A stretch of DNA of 64,000 bases from HKST-UBA178 sp965223815 (GTDB taxonomy: Bacteria; Pseudomonadota; Gammaproteobacteria; Chromatiales; Chromatiaceae). The notes beneath the pieces were generated by a model. That model worked only from the letters and a program-made list of their open reading frames with translations, searched no databases and was not told the DNA's origin. Shown here piece by piece: positions 42,596 through 51,929 of this stretch. Positions within the stretch are counted from its first letter, which is position 1. Every line of letters starts with the position of its first letter. The DNA lies in NCBI GenBank assembly GCA_965223815.1, contig OZ245019.1:3348001-3412000 (forward strand), read 5' to 3'. The position numbers and the translations under genes are program-made.

Positions 42596-45500
42596 TTAAT
42601 CCCGTCTTTCCAATTCCGACTCCAGAGCTGCCAACTCTGCCTCTATCGACTCATCAATATCGACACCGCTCAAGTCCTCTGCCTCGATAGATGCCAGATC
42701 CCCGGCAGCGTCTGCGCCGGCAGTGGGCTCCGGGGACTCCTTGGGGAAAAGCTGCTTCTTGAGATAGGCCACAACGTCATAGATATTGGAGTAGTCGAAG
42801 GCGAAAGTTGAGGCCAGGGAGATCCCCAGCCCCGATTGCAACAGCTCGCGCAGCTCCACTCCCATGAGGGAATCCATCCCCATCTCGCTGAACCCCCGCT
42901 GAGGATCGATATCGGCATGCCCCAGCAGCGCGCCCACGACTCCTGCTACATAGGCCCCCAGCTTCTCTTCCCTTTCATCCTCCGGTGCTGCCAGGATGTC
43001 GGCCTTGGCATTGCTGGTGGATGAGCGCGAACCAACCTGCTCGGCTTGGCCAGCCGGCTCCCAGGCCTTCAGGAAGGCCGGCACGCCACCCTTATGAAAA
43101 GCAGTGAAAAACTTGCCCCAGTGCAGGGGCAGCACCCCTACACTCGCTGCATCACTGTTTAGAAGCCGCCCCAGAATGTCTAAGCCCGACTCCAGGTCGA
43201 TAGCGCCCCAACCGGCATCTGCGGAACGTTTGCGCTCCCGCTCACCCATGCTGGCAGCCATGCCCACGCTGGCCCAGGGACCCCAGTCTATGCTCACTCC
43301 CGGCAATCCCTGTCCATGCCGATACGCCATCAGCGCATCCATGTAAGCATTGGCTGCTGCATAGTTCGACTGTCCTGGAGCACCGAGCAATGCCGAGGCG
43401 GAGGAGAAGCAGACGAAGAAATCCAATTGCCGGTCCCGGGTCTGCCGGTGCAGATTCCAGGTGCCCTCAGTTTTGGGAGCATATACGCTCTCGAATCGCT
43501 GCCACGACTGATGTAGCAGCATACCGTCATCCAGCACACCGGCGGCGTGAATCACACCCGCTAAAGGCGGCATAGTCCCATCGATCTCCGCCAGTAGCCA
43601 CTGCAGCCGTTCAGCATCGGCGACATCGCAGGAGAACAGCTTCAGCGTCACACCCGCCTGTTGTAGCGCCTCCAACTCCGGAGGCAGTGCCCCCTGCCAC
43701 TCGCTACGGCCGCAAAGTACCAGATGACCCGCCCCCTGTGCCCCCAGCCATCCAGCGATGGCCCGGCCCACTCCACCCAAGCCGCCGGTAACCAGATAGG
43801 TGGCATCGGCCCTGAGAACGGTGCTCGAACCGGATTGAACGGCGGGCAAGCGGTAACGTTCCAGGCGCGCTGCGTAGCGTTTTCCCTGACGAAAGGCCAG
43901 TTGATCCTCACCACTCCCTATCTGCAGCTGTTGCGCCACGGCCTCAAGATCCACGCTCTCTGCTTCGGCGCCAAGATCGATGCAGAGGCACTGAATTTCC
44001 GGATGCTCCTGCACCACAACCCGTGCCAACCCCCACAGCGGCGCTGCTCCGGCTTGAGTAGCTGGCGCTCCCGCCACCGAGTGCACTCCCCTGGTGATAA
44101 ATACCAGCGGGGGCAACTTTTCCCAACCGGCGTTGACCATCGCCTGAATCAGGTGCAGTGCGGAAGCGCTGCTGGTTCGCTGGATCTGTAACCAGTCACC
44201 TTCGTCTTCTGACTGCCCCACAATCCCACCAATACCCCAGAGATCGACAATCCCGTCGAAGGGGCAACGCCCGGGGCCGGCGGCAAGTCGCCCGCCCTCT
44301 TCGGCGAACAGCTGCTCGAACTGGGATCTTTCAAAAGGGTCCAATCGGTAGCCGCCATTTTCATCTGCACCATAACCGTCGCCCACCGACACCAATGCAT
44401 AACTATCTCCTTTCGCCTCCAGAGCGGCGCCCAAACGGGTGCCCACTCCCTGGGTGTCGCCGAGTATCAGCCAATGCCCGCCGCTCCGGGAATCTGCTGG
44501 GCGCTCACCCCGGGGGAGCGGCAGCGCCTGCCAGCGTTTTTCGTACAGCCAGTCGCGGGTGTCCAACTGCAGATTACGCAACAGAGTCTCCCGGGGAAGG
44601 CGGCGGCATTCAAAACCCTCTATCGAAGCCAGAATCCCGCCGCTCTCATTGATTAGCAGGAGATCCCCGATTACGCTCTGCTCGGATGTCGGATCACGCA
44701 GCCGGGCATGGCACCACATGCGGTCACCCTCGGGTTGGCTATAAAGATTGAATCGCTCGATGGCAAAGGGCACGAAGATATGACCGCCTTCTGCCAGTAA
44801 CCGCTGGCTCTCAAATTCGCGGCAGGCACGCAGCACCTGGAAACACGCCTCTATTACACCGGGGTGCAATTGGTAACTGCGGGGATCGTCGGCCAGATCG
44901 GGAAACGCGGTTTTGGCTATGGCCTCGTTGTCACCCATCCACAGATTCTCAATCCAGCGGAAGGAGGGTCCGGCATCAGGGCCCTGTACCCAGAAATCCC
45001 GATAGAACGCCTCACCATCCATCTCCCGGCTGCAGCGTGCCAGCGATGCCTGCAGATCGAAATCGCCGGGAAGTCGCTGCGCCTCCGCGGGGAGCAGGAT
45101 CCGGGCTCGCAGGTGCCTGACCCAACCCTCTTCGTCATCCGCCTCGGCATTCTCTTTTAGGCTCACCAGCTGTAGGTTCCTCACTCCATTTTCGGGTGGC
45201 GAGAATATGAGCTGGGCCAGGCGGCTGCCGCCCTCCGACAGGGTAAAAGGTTGTAAAAAGTAGATCTCCTCCAGGGTGCATCGATCGTTGCCCAACTGAT
45301 CCCTGGCTCCCAACAACAGCTGAGCGCAGTGGGAGGCACCGGCGACGACCAGAACTCCAAAGACGCGGTGATCCCCGACATATACCGGAGACTCCAGCGC
45401 GAAACGGGTTTCGTAACGCACCTCCTGAGACATGGGCAAGGTCAGCTTATTCCCCAACAACGGATGCGTTCCCTCGAACCCGGCCACCGCAATAGACTCC

Positions 45501-48500
45501 GACATCTCCACCCAGTGACGCTGGCGCTCGAACGGATAGGAGGGTAGCGACAGCCGGCGACGGCCATAAGGCGCGTCGAATCCCAACCAGTCCACCGTGA
45601 TGCCCCGGGAATACAGACTGCCGAGACTCTCTAGCAGCTGCTGCCACTCCGCCACTCCCTCGCGCATGCTCGCCAGCCAGGCAGAGGAGCCGCCGTCAGT
45701 CACGCAGGAGCGCCCCATCCCGATCAGGACAGGTTGAGGTCCCGCCTCCAGATAAACCCCGCAACCCTGTTGCTCCAACATCTCCATACCCTTGGCGAAC
45801 CGCACCGGCTGACGGATATGCCGACACCAGTACTCGGCTGCGGCCACCTCATCTCCCGCCAACCCGCCGGTGACGTTGGAGATGAAACTGATTTGGGGCG
45901 GCGCGTAAGTCACCTCGGCTGCGACGCGGGCGAATTCAGCGACCATGGGTTCCATCAGGGGGGAGTGAAAGGCGTGGGATACGTTGAGCGCCCGGCTTTC
46001 GATACCCCTGGCCTCGAATTCCCCGGCAGCCTTGCGTACCACCGCCGACTCACCCGAGATCACACAACTGTTCGGACCATTGACTGCCGCCAGTGATACC
46101 GCCCCCTGCTGTTGTGCCAGAACCTCCAGAACCTGTGGCTCGCTGGCGAACACTGCGTGCATCTCGCCATTACGGGGCAATGCGCTCATCAGGCGGCCGC
46201 GATGTGCAATCAGCTTGAGCCCGTCTTCCAGGCTGAAGACGCCGGCGACACAGGCCGCGGCATACTCACCCACACTGTGACCCATCAGCACGTCCGGTTG
46301 TATTCCCCAGGATTGCCACAGCTTCACCAATGCGTACTCGATCGCGAACAACGCCGGCTGGGTATATGCGGTGTCGTCCAGCAGCGGCCCACCGGGGCCT
46401 TTAACGCCTTCGAAGATAACCGCCAGCAGCGGTTTCTTGAGGTAGGCTTCCAGAATCTCGGCACAGCGATCCAGCTCATCACGGAATACGGGGGCGCTGC
46501 GATAAAGCTCCAGCCCCATCCCGACACGCTGGGCGCCCTGCCCCGTCAGCAGAAAAGCCAGGCCGCCGGGATCAGCGGCCGCGCCACGGAGAACTGTCTT
46601 CGCCGGGGTGCCGGCGCGGAAGGCTTCCAGCCGGGCGATCATCGTGGGAATATCCTCCGCCACCACCGCCAGGCGTTGATTCAGATCCGCACGGCCGGCA
46701 TTGGCGGTAAAACAGATATCGCCGATCGCTGCCTCCTGTTGACTGAAAAAGTCGAGATATCGATCCGCAAGCCGTTCCAAGGCCTCTTCGCTCTTGGCCG
46801 AGAGCGTCAAGAGATGGCAGTTGCGTTCCAATGCCGGCCTCTCCGTTTCCACCGAAGGTGCCTCCTCCAGCACCACATGGGCATTGGTGCCCCCGATACC
46901 GAAGGAGCTGACACCGGCGCGTCTGGGGCCGTCAGAGGCCGGCCACTGCGTCGCCTCTCGCACCACGTAGAAGGGGCTGCTGTCGAAATCGATGGCCGGA
47001 TTGGGTGACTCGAAGTGGAGACTAGGCGGCAGAGTGCCATGCTTGATCGCCAGCACTGCCTTGATGAGACCGGTGACCCCCGCGGCGGCATCGACATGGC
47101 CGATGTTGGTCTTTACCGAGCCGATGCCGCAGAAACCCCGCTCACTGCTCTGGTAGCGAAAAGCTTGGGTCAGAGCCTCGATCTCTATCGGATCTCCCAA
47201 CGAAGTACCGGTGCCGTGGGCCTCCACGTAACCGATGGAATCAGGGGACACACCCGCTGCCGCCTGGGCAGCTGCGATTACGCCGGCCTGCCCCTCCACG
47301 CTGGGCGCGGTGTAACCGATTTTCTGGGCGCCGTCGTTATTGATGGCCGACCCCTTGATCACCCCGTGGATCCGGTCGCCATCGGCGAGCGCATCCTCCA
47401 GCCGTTTAAGAACGACTGCCGCTACGCCGCTGCCGAACACAGTGCCATCGGCTGCGGCATCGAATGCCCGGCAGTGTCCATCGGAAGAGAGAATCATCCC
47501 CTCCTGATGACGATAGCCCATGACCTGGGGAACATGAACCGTGGAGCCACCGGCGAGCGCCATCTCGCACTCGCCCTCGAGCAGCGATCGGCAAGCGGTA
47601 TGCACTGCCACCAGTGAGGTTGAGCAGGCAGTTTGAATATTGATACTCGGACCTTTCAGGTTCAACTTGTACGAGGTCCGGGTGGGCAGAAAATCCTTGT
47701 CGTTGCTGATCATCACCTGGAACGCGCCGACCACCCCCGACTGAGTGGCTCGCTGATGAAGATTGTGGACCAGATAAGTGTTCATCCCCGCTCCCGCGTA
47801 GACTCCCACTCTGACCTGGGGCGGCTGTTGCCCGTAGCCTGCATCCTCCAGCGCATGCCAGGCGCATTCCAGAAACACCCGCTGCTGGGGATCGATGACT
47901 TCCGCCTCACGGGGACTATAGCCGAAGAAAGAGGCATCGAATAAATCCGCGTCAGCCAAAACCGATCGCGCCTTGATATATCCCGGCTGATCCAGATCCG
48001 ACTGGGGTACGCCGCCCTGAAGCAACTCTTCATCGGAAAAGAAGCTGACAGATTCAATCCCCTGCTCCAGGTTGTGCCAAAATGCGTCGATATCCTCGGC
48101 CCCGGGCAAACGGCAGGCCATGCCGACGATGGCGATCTCCCCGGTTGCAGCCGCTGACCGTTGGTGGACAGCAGCCTGTCCCTCCCGGGAGCCGGAGGCG
48201 CCCTGTTCAACCCGCTCAGCCAACGCTTTGACCGTGGGATACTTGAACATTTCGGCGATTGACAGTTCGATACCGAAAAGGGTTTGGATCCCGGCTCTCA
48301 CTTTAGCCACGAGTAGCGAGTGGCCGCCAATATCGAAGAAGTTCTCCTGGATACCGATCTTCTCCAGCCCCAACACCTCCGACCAGAGGCCCGCAATGGC
48401 GGCCTCGGTTCTAGACCGGGATCCGGGTTCAGCACGGGCTCCCTCGGTGCGCATCTCCGCGGGAGCAGGCAGTGCCTTGCGGTCCAGCTTGCCACTAGGA

Positions 48501-50767
48501 CCCAGGGGCATCTCATCAAGCACCAGTATGTGGGAGGGCACCATGTAGTCGGGCAGTACGCGCCGAAGATTGGCTGTGATATCACCGATGTCCGCCTGCG
48601 TATTGGTCACCAGGTAGGCTACCAGGCGCTGGTCGCCAGGGATGTCTTCCCGCAGCACCACCACGCACTCCGTCACTGCATCCTGCTGCCGCAACCGGAA
48701 CTCGATCTCCCCAAGTTCGATACGCAACCCGCGCATTTTCACCTGATGATCGATGCGCCCCAGAAACTCGATATTGCCGTCGGGTAGAAAACGGGCGAGA
48801 TCTCCGGTCTTGTATAGCCGAGCACCCGGGTGCTCACTGAAGGGATCGGATATGAACGCCGCCGCAGTGAGATCTGGGCGATTCAGATATCCCAACGCTA
48901 CCTGAGTGCCGCCGATATGGAGTTCACCGGCGACCCCGATGGGTACCGGCTGCAGCTGATCATCCAGGATATAGAGCTGGGTATTCGCAACCGGACGACC
49001 TATGGGCACCACCCTGCGGTCATCGCCCGGCCGACACTGCCAGTAGCTTACATCCACCGCTGCCTCAGTGGGGCCGTAAAGATTGTGCAGCTCTACTTCC
49101 GGCAAACAGGAGAAAAAGCGTTCCTGGAGATCGTAGGGCAGCGCCTCACCGCTGCAGAACAGGCGTCGAAGACCACCGCAGACACCAAGGTTGGCGGCTT
49201 CGATAAACAGTTGCAGCATGGAAGGCACGAAATGGAGTGTCGTGATCCGATGTTGCTCTATCAGCGCCGCCAGCCGCGCGGGGTCACGGTGATCCCCGGG
49301 TGCCGCGATGGCCAACCGGGCGCCAACCAGCAATGGCCAAAATAGCTCCCACACCGACACGTCGAAGCTGAGTGGGGTTTTCTGCAGTACTGCATCCCCG
49401 GCATCCAGACCATACTCAGACTGCATCCACAGGATACGGTTACAAATACCCCGATGGCTGTTCATCACCCCTTTCGGCCGCCCGGTAGAACCGGAAGTAA
49501 AAATCACATACGCCAGGTCGTCGATGCCCGACTGCGGCACCAAATCGTGATCCTGCTCCCGCTCAATGGCATCACCATCGACATCCAAGCAGATAACGTC
49601 AGCATTGCTGCCCGGTACCTTCGAGCGCAGCGCCTGCTGGGTCAGAACCACCGATGTCGCCGCATCTTCCATCATGAAGGCGAGCCGCTCGGGTGGATAC
49701 TCCGGGTCTAGGGGAACATAGGCGCCACCGGCTTTCATAATCCCATAGATGGCTACCATCATTTCCAGGGAGCGCTCCATGAACACCGCAACCAGATCAT
49801 TGCGCCCGATTCCGAGACTACGCAGGTAGCGGGCGAGCTTATTGGCGCGTCGGTTGAATTCACTATAGGTTAGTTTTCGGTCACCGAATTCCAACGCGGT
49901 GGCGTGTGGGCTAGCCGCTGCCTGGGCTTCAAACAGGAGATGCAGACAGTTGGCCTGAGGAAAAGCCACCTCGGTGTCGTTCCAACCATGAATCAACTGT
50001 GCCCGCTCGTCTTCGGTGAGCAGCGGCAGCTGACTCACCGAGCCGTCTGTCTTTTCCACAAAACCCTTCAGAATGGAAGCGACATGACCCAGGAGACGCT
50101 CGGCAGTCTCGGCATCGACCAAGTCTATGTCGTACTCGCACCGCAGTTTGGGCTGCCCGCCATTGATATCGACCAAGACTAGGGCGTCACAACGCTCTAT
50201 CTGCGCCCGTAAATCGTCAAGCTCCGGGGAGTGGGGATCAGCACCGTCGTTCAAGATCAGCATCACCTGGAACAGTGGGGCGCGCGTAGGATCCTCCAAT
50301 GCCAGGTCGTCAAGCAACGCATGCAGTGCTTCACCGCCATGGCCCGCAGCCTCGACGATCGACCCGGCAACCTGCCTCGTCAACTCGGCTGTTCCGGGAT
50401 CGTTTGAGAGGTCGGCACGTAATGGAAGCAAGCCGAATTCCGGCTCTGACTGATTTGCCGTTTCGAGCCCGCCGACGGTGCCTATAGCCACGTCCGCCTG
50501 CCGCGTATAGCGGGATAGGACAACAAGCAGCGCGCTGCACAACACCGCTAGCAGCGACGATCCACTCTGCTCTCCGAGCCGGCGCAGGCTGGCGACCGTT
50601 TCGGCATCGATAGCCAGCGTCACCTCATCGCGCATGAAGGATTGGATTCCGGATCTCGGCCGATCCAGGGGTATCTCACACTTCGACAGGCCCGAGAATC
50701 GCGAGCCCCAATATTGCGCAACCGCATCCTTATCCTTGGTGACGCCACCAGCCGCTGTTTCACTCAT
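42596..50767 (-). CDS. Hybrid NRPS-PKS: half-C, A (Ser), PCP, KS, AT, DH, KR, ACP
   Basis: 2723 residues. Residues 15-245 match only the C-terminal lobe of a condensation domain, with no HHxxxDG. The A domain (275-770) has pocket residues D469, V470, W473, H512, F537, S539, L563, V571 and D572, the EntF-type serine code, and FTSGSTGRPKG. PCP Ser817; KS 876-1300 with Cys1048; AT 1403-1720 with Ser1498 and HAFH (malonyl); DH 1768-2060 with His1800 but Pro of the motif changed to Ala and the Asp of HPxxxD changed to Glu1973; KR 2321-2510 with LDD and Tyr2469; ACP Ser2633. The acidic C-terminal helix fits the next protein's docking helix. It loads Ser and adds one C2 unit. GGAGAAGGG precedes the ATG. 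Confidence 0.94.
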   Translation of the reverse strand: MSETAAGGVTKDKDAVAQYWGSRFSGLSKCEIPLDRPRSGIQSFMRDEVTLAIDAETVASLRRLGEQSGSSLLAVLCSALLVVLSRYTRQADVAIGTVGGLETANQSEPEFGLLPLRADLSNDPGTAELTRQVAGSIVEAAGHGGEALHALLDDLALEDPTRAPLFQVMLILNDGADPHSPELDDLRAQIERCDALVLVDINGGQPKLRCEYDIDLVDAETAERLLGHVASILKGFVEKTDGSVSQLPLLTEDERAQLIHGWNDTEVAFPQANCLHLLFEAQAAASPHATALEFGDRKLTYSEFNRRANKLARYLRSLGIGRNDLVAVFMERSLEMMVAIYGIMKAGGAYVPLDPEYPPERLAFMMEDAATSVVLTQQALRSKVPGSNADVICLDVDGDAIEREQDHDLVPQSGIDDLAYVIFTSGSTGRPKGVMNSHRGICNRILWMQSEYGLDAGDAVLQKTPLSFDVSVWELFWPLLVGARLAIAAPGDHRDPARLAALIEQHRITTLHFVPSMLQLFIEAANLGVCGGLRRLFCSGEALPYDLQERFFSCLPEVELHNLYGPTEAAVDVSYWQCRPGDDRRVVPIGRPVANTQLYILDDQLQPVPIGVAGELHIGGTQVALGYLNRPDLTAAAFISDPFSEHPGARLYKTGDLARFLPDGNIEFLGRIDHQVKMRGLRIELGEIEFRLRQQDAVTECVVVLREDIPGDQRLVAYLVTNTQADIGDITANLRRVLPDYMVPSHILVLDEMPLGPSGKLDRKALPAPAEMRTEGARAEPGSRSRTEAAIAGLWSEVLGLEKIGIQENFFDIGGHSLLVAKVRAGIQTLFGIELSIAEMFKYPTVKALAERVEQGASGSREGQAAVHQRSAAATGEIAIVGMACRLPGAEDIDAFWHNLEQGIESVSFFSDEELLQGGVPQSDLDQPGYIKARSVLADADLFDASFFGYSPREAEVIDPQQRVFLECAWHALEDAGYGQQPPQVRVGVYAGAGMNTYLVHNLHQRATQSGVVGAFQVMISNDKDFLPTRTSYKLNLKGPSINIQTACSTSLVAVHTACRSLLEGECEMALAGGSTVHVPQVMGYRHQEGMILSSDGHCRAFDAAADGTVFGSGVAAVVLKRLEDALADGDRIHGVIKGSAINNDGAQKIGYTAPSVEGQAGVIAAAQAAAGVSPDSIGYVEAHGTGTSLGDPIEIEALTQAFRYQSSERGFCGIGSVKTNIGHVDAAAGVTGLIKAVLAIKHGTLPPSLHFESPNPAIDFDSSPFYVVREATQWPASDGPRRAGVSSFGIGGTNAHVVLEEAPSVETERPALERNCHLLTLSAKSEEALERLADRYLDFFSQQEAAIGDICFTANAGRADLNQRLAVVAEDIPTMIARLEAFRAGTPAKTVLRGAAADPGGLAFLLTGQGAQRVGMGLELYRSAPVFRDELDRCAEILEAYLKKPLLAVIFEGVKGPGGPLLDDTAYTQPALFAIEYALVKLWQSWGIQPDVLMGHSVGEYAAACVAGVFSLEDGLKLIAHRGRLMSALPRNGEMHAVFASEPQVLEVLAQQQGAVSLAAVNGPNSCVISGESAVVRKAAGEFEARGIESRALNVSHAFHSPLMEPMVAEFARVAAEVTYAPPQISFISNVTGGLAGDEVAAAEYWCRHIRQPVRFAKGMEMLEQQGCGVYLEAGPQPVLIGMGRSCVTDGGSSAWLASMREGVAEWQQLLESLGSLYSRGITVDWLGFDAPYGRRRLSLPSYPFERQRHWVEMSESIAVAGFEGTHPLLGNKLTLPMSQEVRYETRFALESPVYVGDHRVFGVLVVAGASHCAQLLLGARDQLGNDRCTLEEIYFLQPFTLSEGGSRLAQLIFSPPENGVRNLQLVSLKENAEADDEEGWVRHLRARILLPAEAQRLPGDFDLQASLARCSREMDGEAFYRDFWVQGPDAGPSFRWIENLWMGDNEAIAKTAFPDLADDPRSYQLHPGVIEACFQVLRACREFESQRLLAEGGHIFVPFAIERFNLYSQPEGDRMWCHARLRDPTSEQSVIGDLLLINESGGILASIEGFECRRLPRETLLRNLQLDTRDWLYEKRWQALPLPRGERPADSRSGGHWLILGDTQGVGTRLGAALEAKGDSYALVSVGDGYGADENGGYRLDPFERSQFEQLFAEEGGRLAAGPGRCPFDGIVDLWGIGGIVGQSEDEGDWLQIQRTSSASALHLIQAMVNAGWEKLPPLVFITRGVHSVAGAPATQAGAAPLWGLARVVVQEHPEIQCLCIDLGAEAESVDLEAVAQQLQIGSGEDQLAFRQGKRYAARLERYRLPAVQSGSSTVLRADATYLVTGGLGGVGRAIAGWLGAQGAGHLVLCGRSEWQGALPPELEALQQAGVTLKLFSCDVADAERLQWLLAEIDGTMPPLAGVIHAAGVLDDGMLLHQSWQRFESVYAPKTEGTWNLHRQTRDRQLDFFVCFSSASALLGAPGQSNYAAANAYMDALMAYRHGQGLPGVSIDWGPWASVGMAASMGERERKRSADAGWGAIDLESGLDILGRLLNSDAASVGVLPLHWGKFFTAFHKGGVPAFLKAWEPAGQAEQVGSRSSTSNAKADILAAPEDEREEKLGAYVAGVVGALLGHADIDPQRGFSEMGMDSLMGVELRELLQSGLGISLASTFAFDYSNIYDVVAYLKKQLFPKESPEPTAGADAAGDLASIEAEDLSGVDIDESIEAELAALESELERRD

Positions 50768-50908
50768 CTACCCTTCTCCGAAAAAAAATCTCCAGCATCT
50801 CCCGACACCACCCTGGAAAGACGCTGCTTTCTATCCCGATCTACATAGCTCGCAACAGCAGCGGCACTGACGTCTGTGTAACCCGATCCGGTAAACGACG
50901 CTGAGTGC

Positions 50909-51880
50909 CTAACTGTATCCACAGCGCTCAAGCTCCGACTGCACTATCTTCAACACAACCGCCTGTTCAATCCCCGGAATCTCCCTTTTCCACTTGCCCA
51001 CAGAACCGGTAAAGATAGGCCGTGAGACGCTTTGATGGTGAGAAATGGAACCCACATCCGGGAGTTCCTGGCCGATTCCCTGGCTGTGTTGAAACATGGC
51101 CCGATCAATACTCAAGCCCAAAAACTCGCACAATGTAGGGATCTGGCGCTCGGGATCAGCGACCAGGTCTTCGTATCGTATTTCGAGATAGCGTCCTGCA
51201 TCCGCGATACGACTGCCGAACCGGCGGCAGGCCCTTACATTATCCCGCCAGGCCGTAGCGGCAACGGAATAGTTGCGCTCGTAGAAACCGGCTTTGACAC
51301 AAGAGGCGACACAATCACGACCGTCTCGGACAATATGAATGTATGCCGCCGCCGGGAATACCCGAGACAACTTGCCCAGATAGTCGAAAGACCCGGGCGT
51401 GGTTTTATCGCCCCAAATCTGTTTTCCCGCCGCATGGGTATTTCCGTATTGTAGGTACACCAGGCTTATCAGACTGGCGAGGTCCCTACGTTCTCTCGGC
51501 AACGCCAGCGCCAGTTTCCGCAGCGTATCGATCTCAATACCCCAGCGCTCGAACTCATAGCCCTCTGAAAATGCCTGCAACACGGCATCAACCACCATCT
51601 CCCAAGACTGCCCCCGCAGTCCTCCGAAGGCGCGGATCATCCTCCACAGATTGCCATTCTCAGGAGGAATAAAGAGCTCGGGGTGACGGCACAGAATAGC
51701 CCGCAACAGAGTCGTCCCCGACCGCGGGTGGCCCACTACAAAAAAGGGATTCATACGCCGGTTGTGGTGCACCGATTTGACGGGCCAGCCCCGGGGTCCA
51801 AACCATGCGCTATCGGAAAACATCCAGGCATCCCGCAGATCCACCAGCGATGCCGAAGCTTTGGCCAGCATGTGATTCAT
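50909..51880 (-). CDS. PAPS-dependent sulfotransferase
   Basis: 323 residues. The 5'-phosphosulfate loop reads VVGHPRSGTTLLRAILCRHP near residue 50. The 3'-phosphate-binding region is YIHIVRDGRDCVASCVKAGF near 190, and the C-part has the YEDLVADPERQIPTLCEFLGL segment common in these enzymes. It would transfer sulfate from PAPS to a hydroxyl. It lies 141 nt before the NRPS start on the same strand, so it is probably part of the cluster. Alternative targets are a polysaccharide or lipid. The start could also be the ATG at residue 43 (MNPFFVV), just before the loop. Confidence 0.88.
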   Translation of the reverse strand: MNHMLAKASASLVDLRDAWMFSDSAWFGPRGWPVKSVHHNRRMNPFFVVGHPRSGTTLLRAILCRHPELFIPPENGNLWRMIRAFGGLRGQSWEMVVDAVLQAFSEGYEFERWGIEIDTLRKLALALPRERRDLASLISLVYLQYGNTHAAGKQIWGDKTTPGSFDYLGKLSRVFPAAAYIHIVRDGRDCVASCVKAGFYERNYSVAATAWRDNVRACRRFGSRIADAGRYLEIRYEDLVADPERQIPTLCEFLGLSIDRAMFQHSQGIGQELPDVGSISHHQSVSRPIFTGSVGKWKREIPGIEQAVVLKIVQSELERCGYS

Positions 51881-51929
51881 GGAAACCCTATTCCAGTCGC
51901 TGCGGTTGCGGCACTCGAATCCCAGATCA

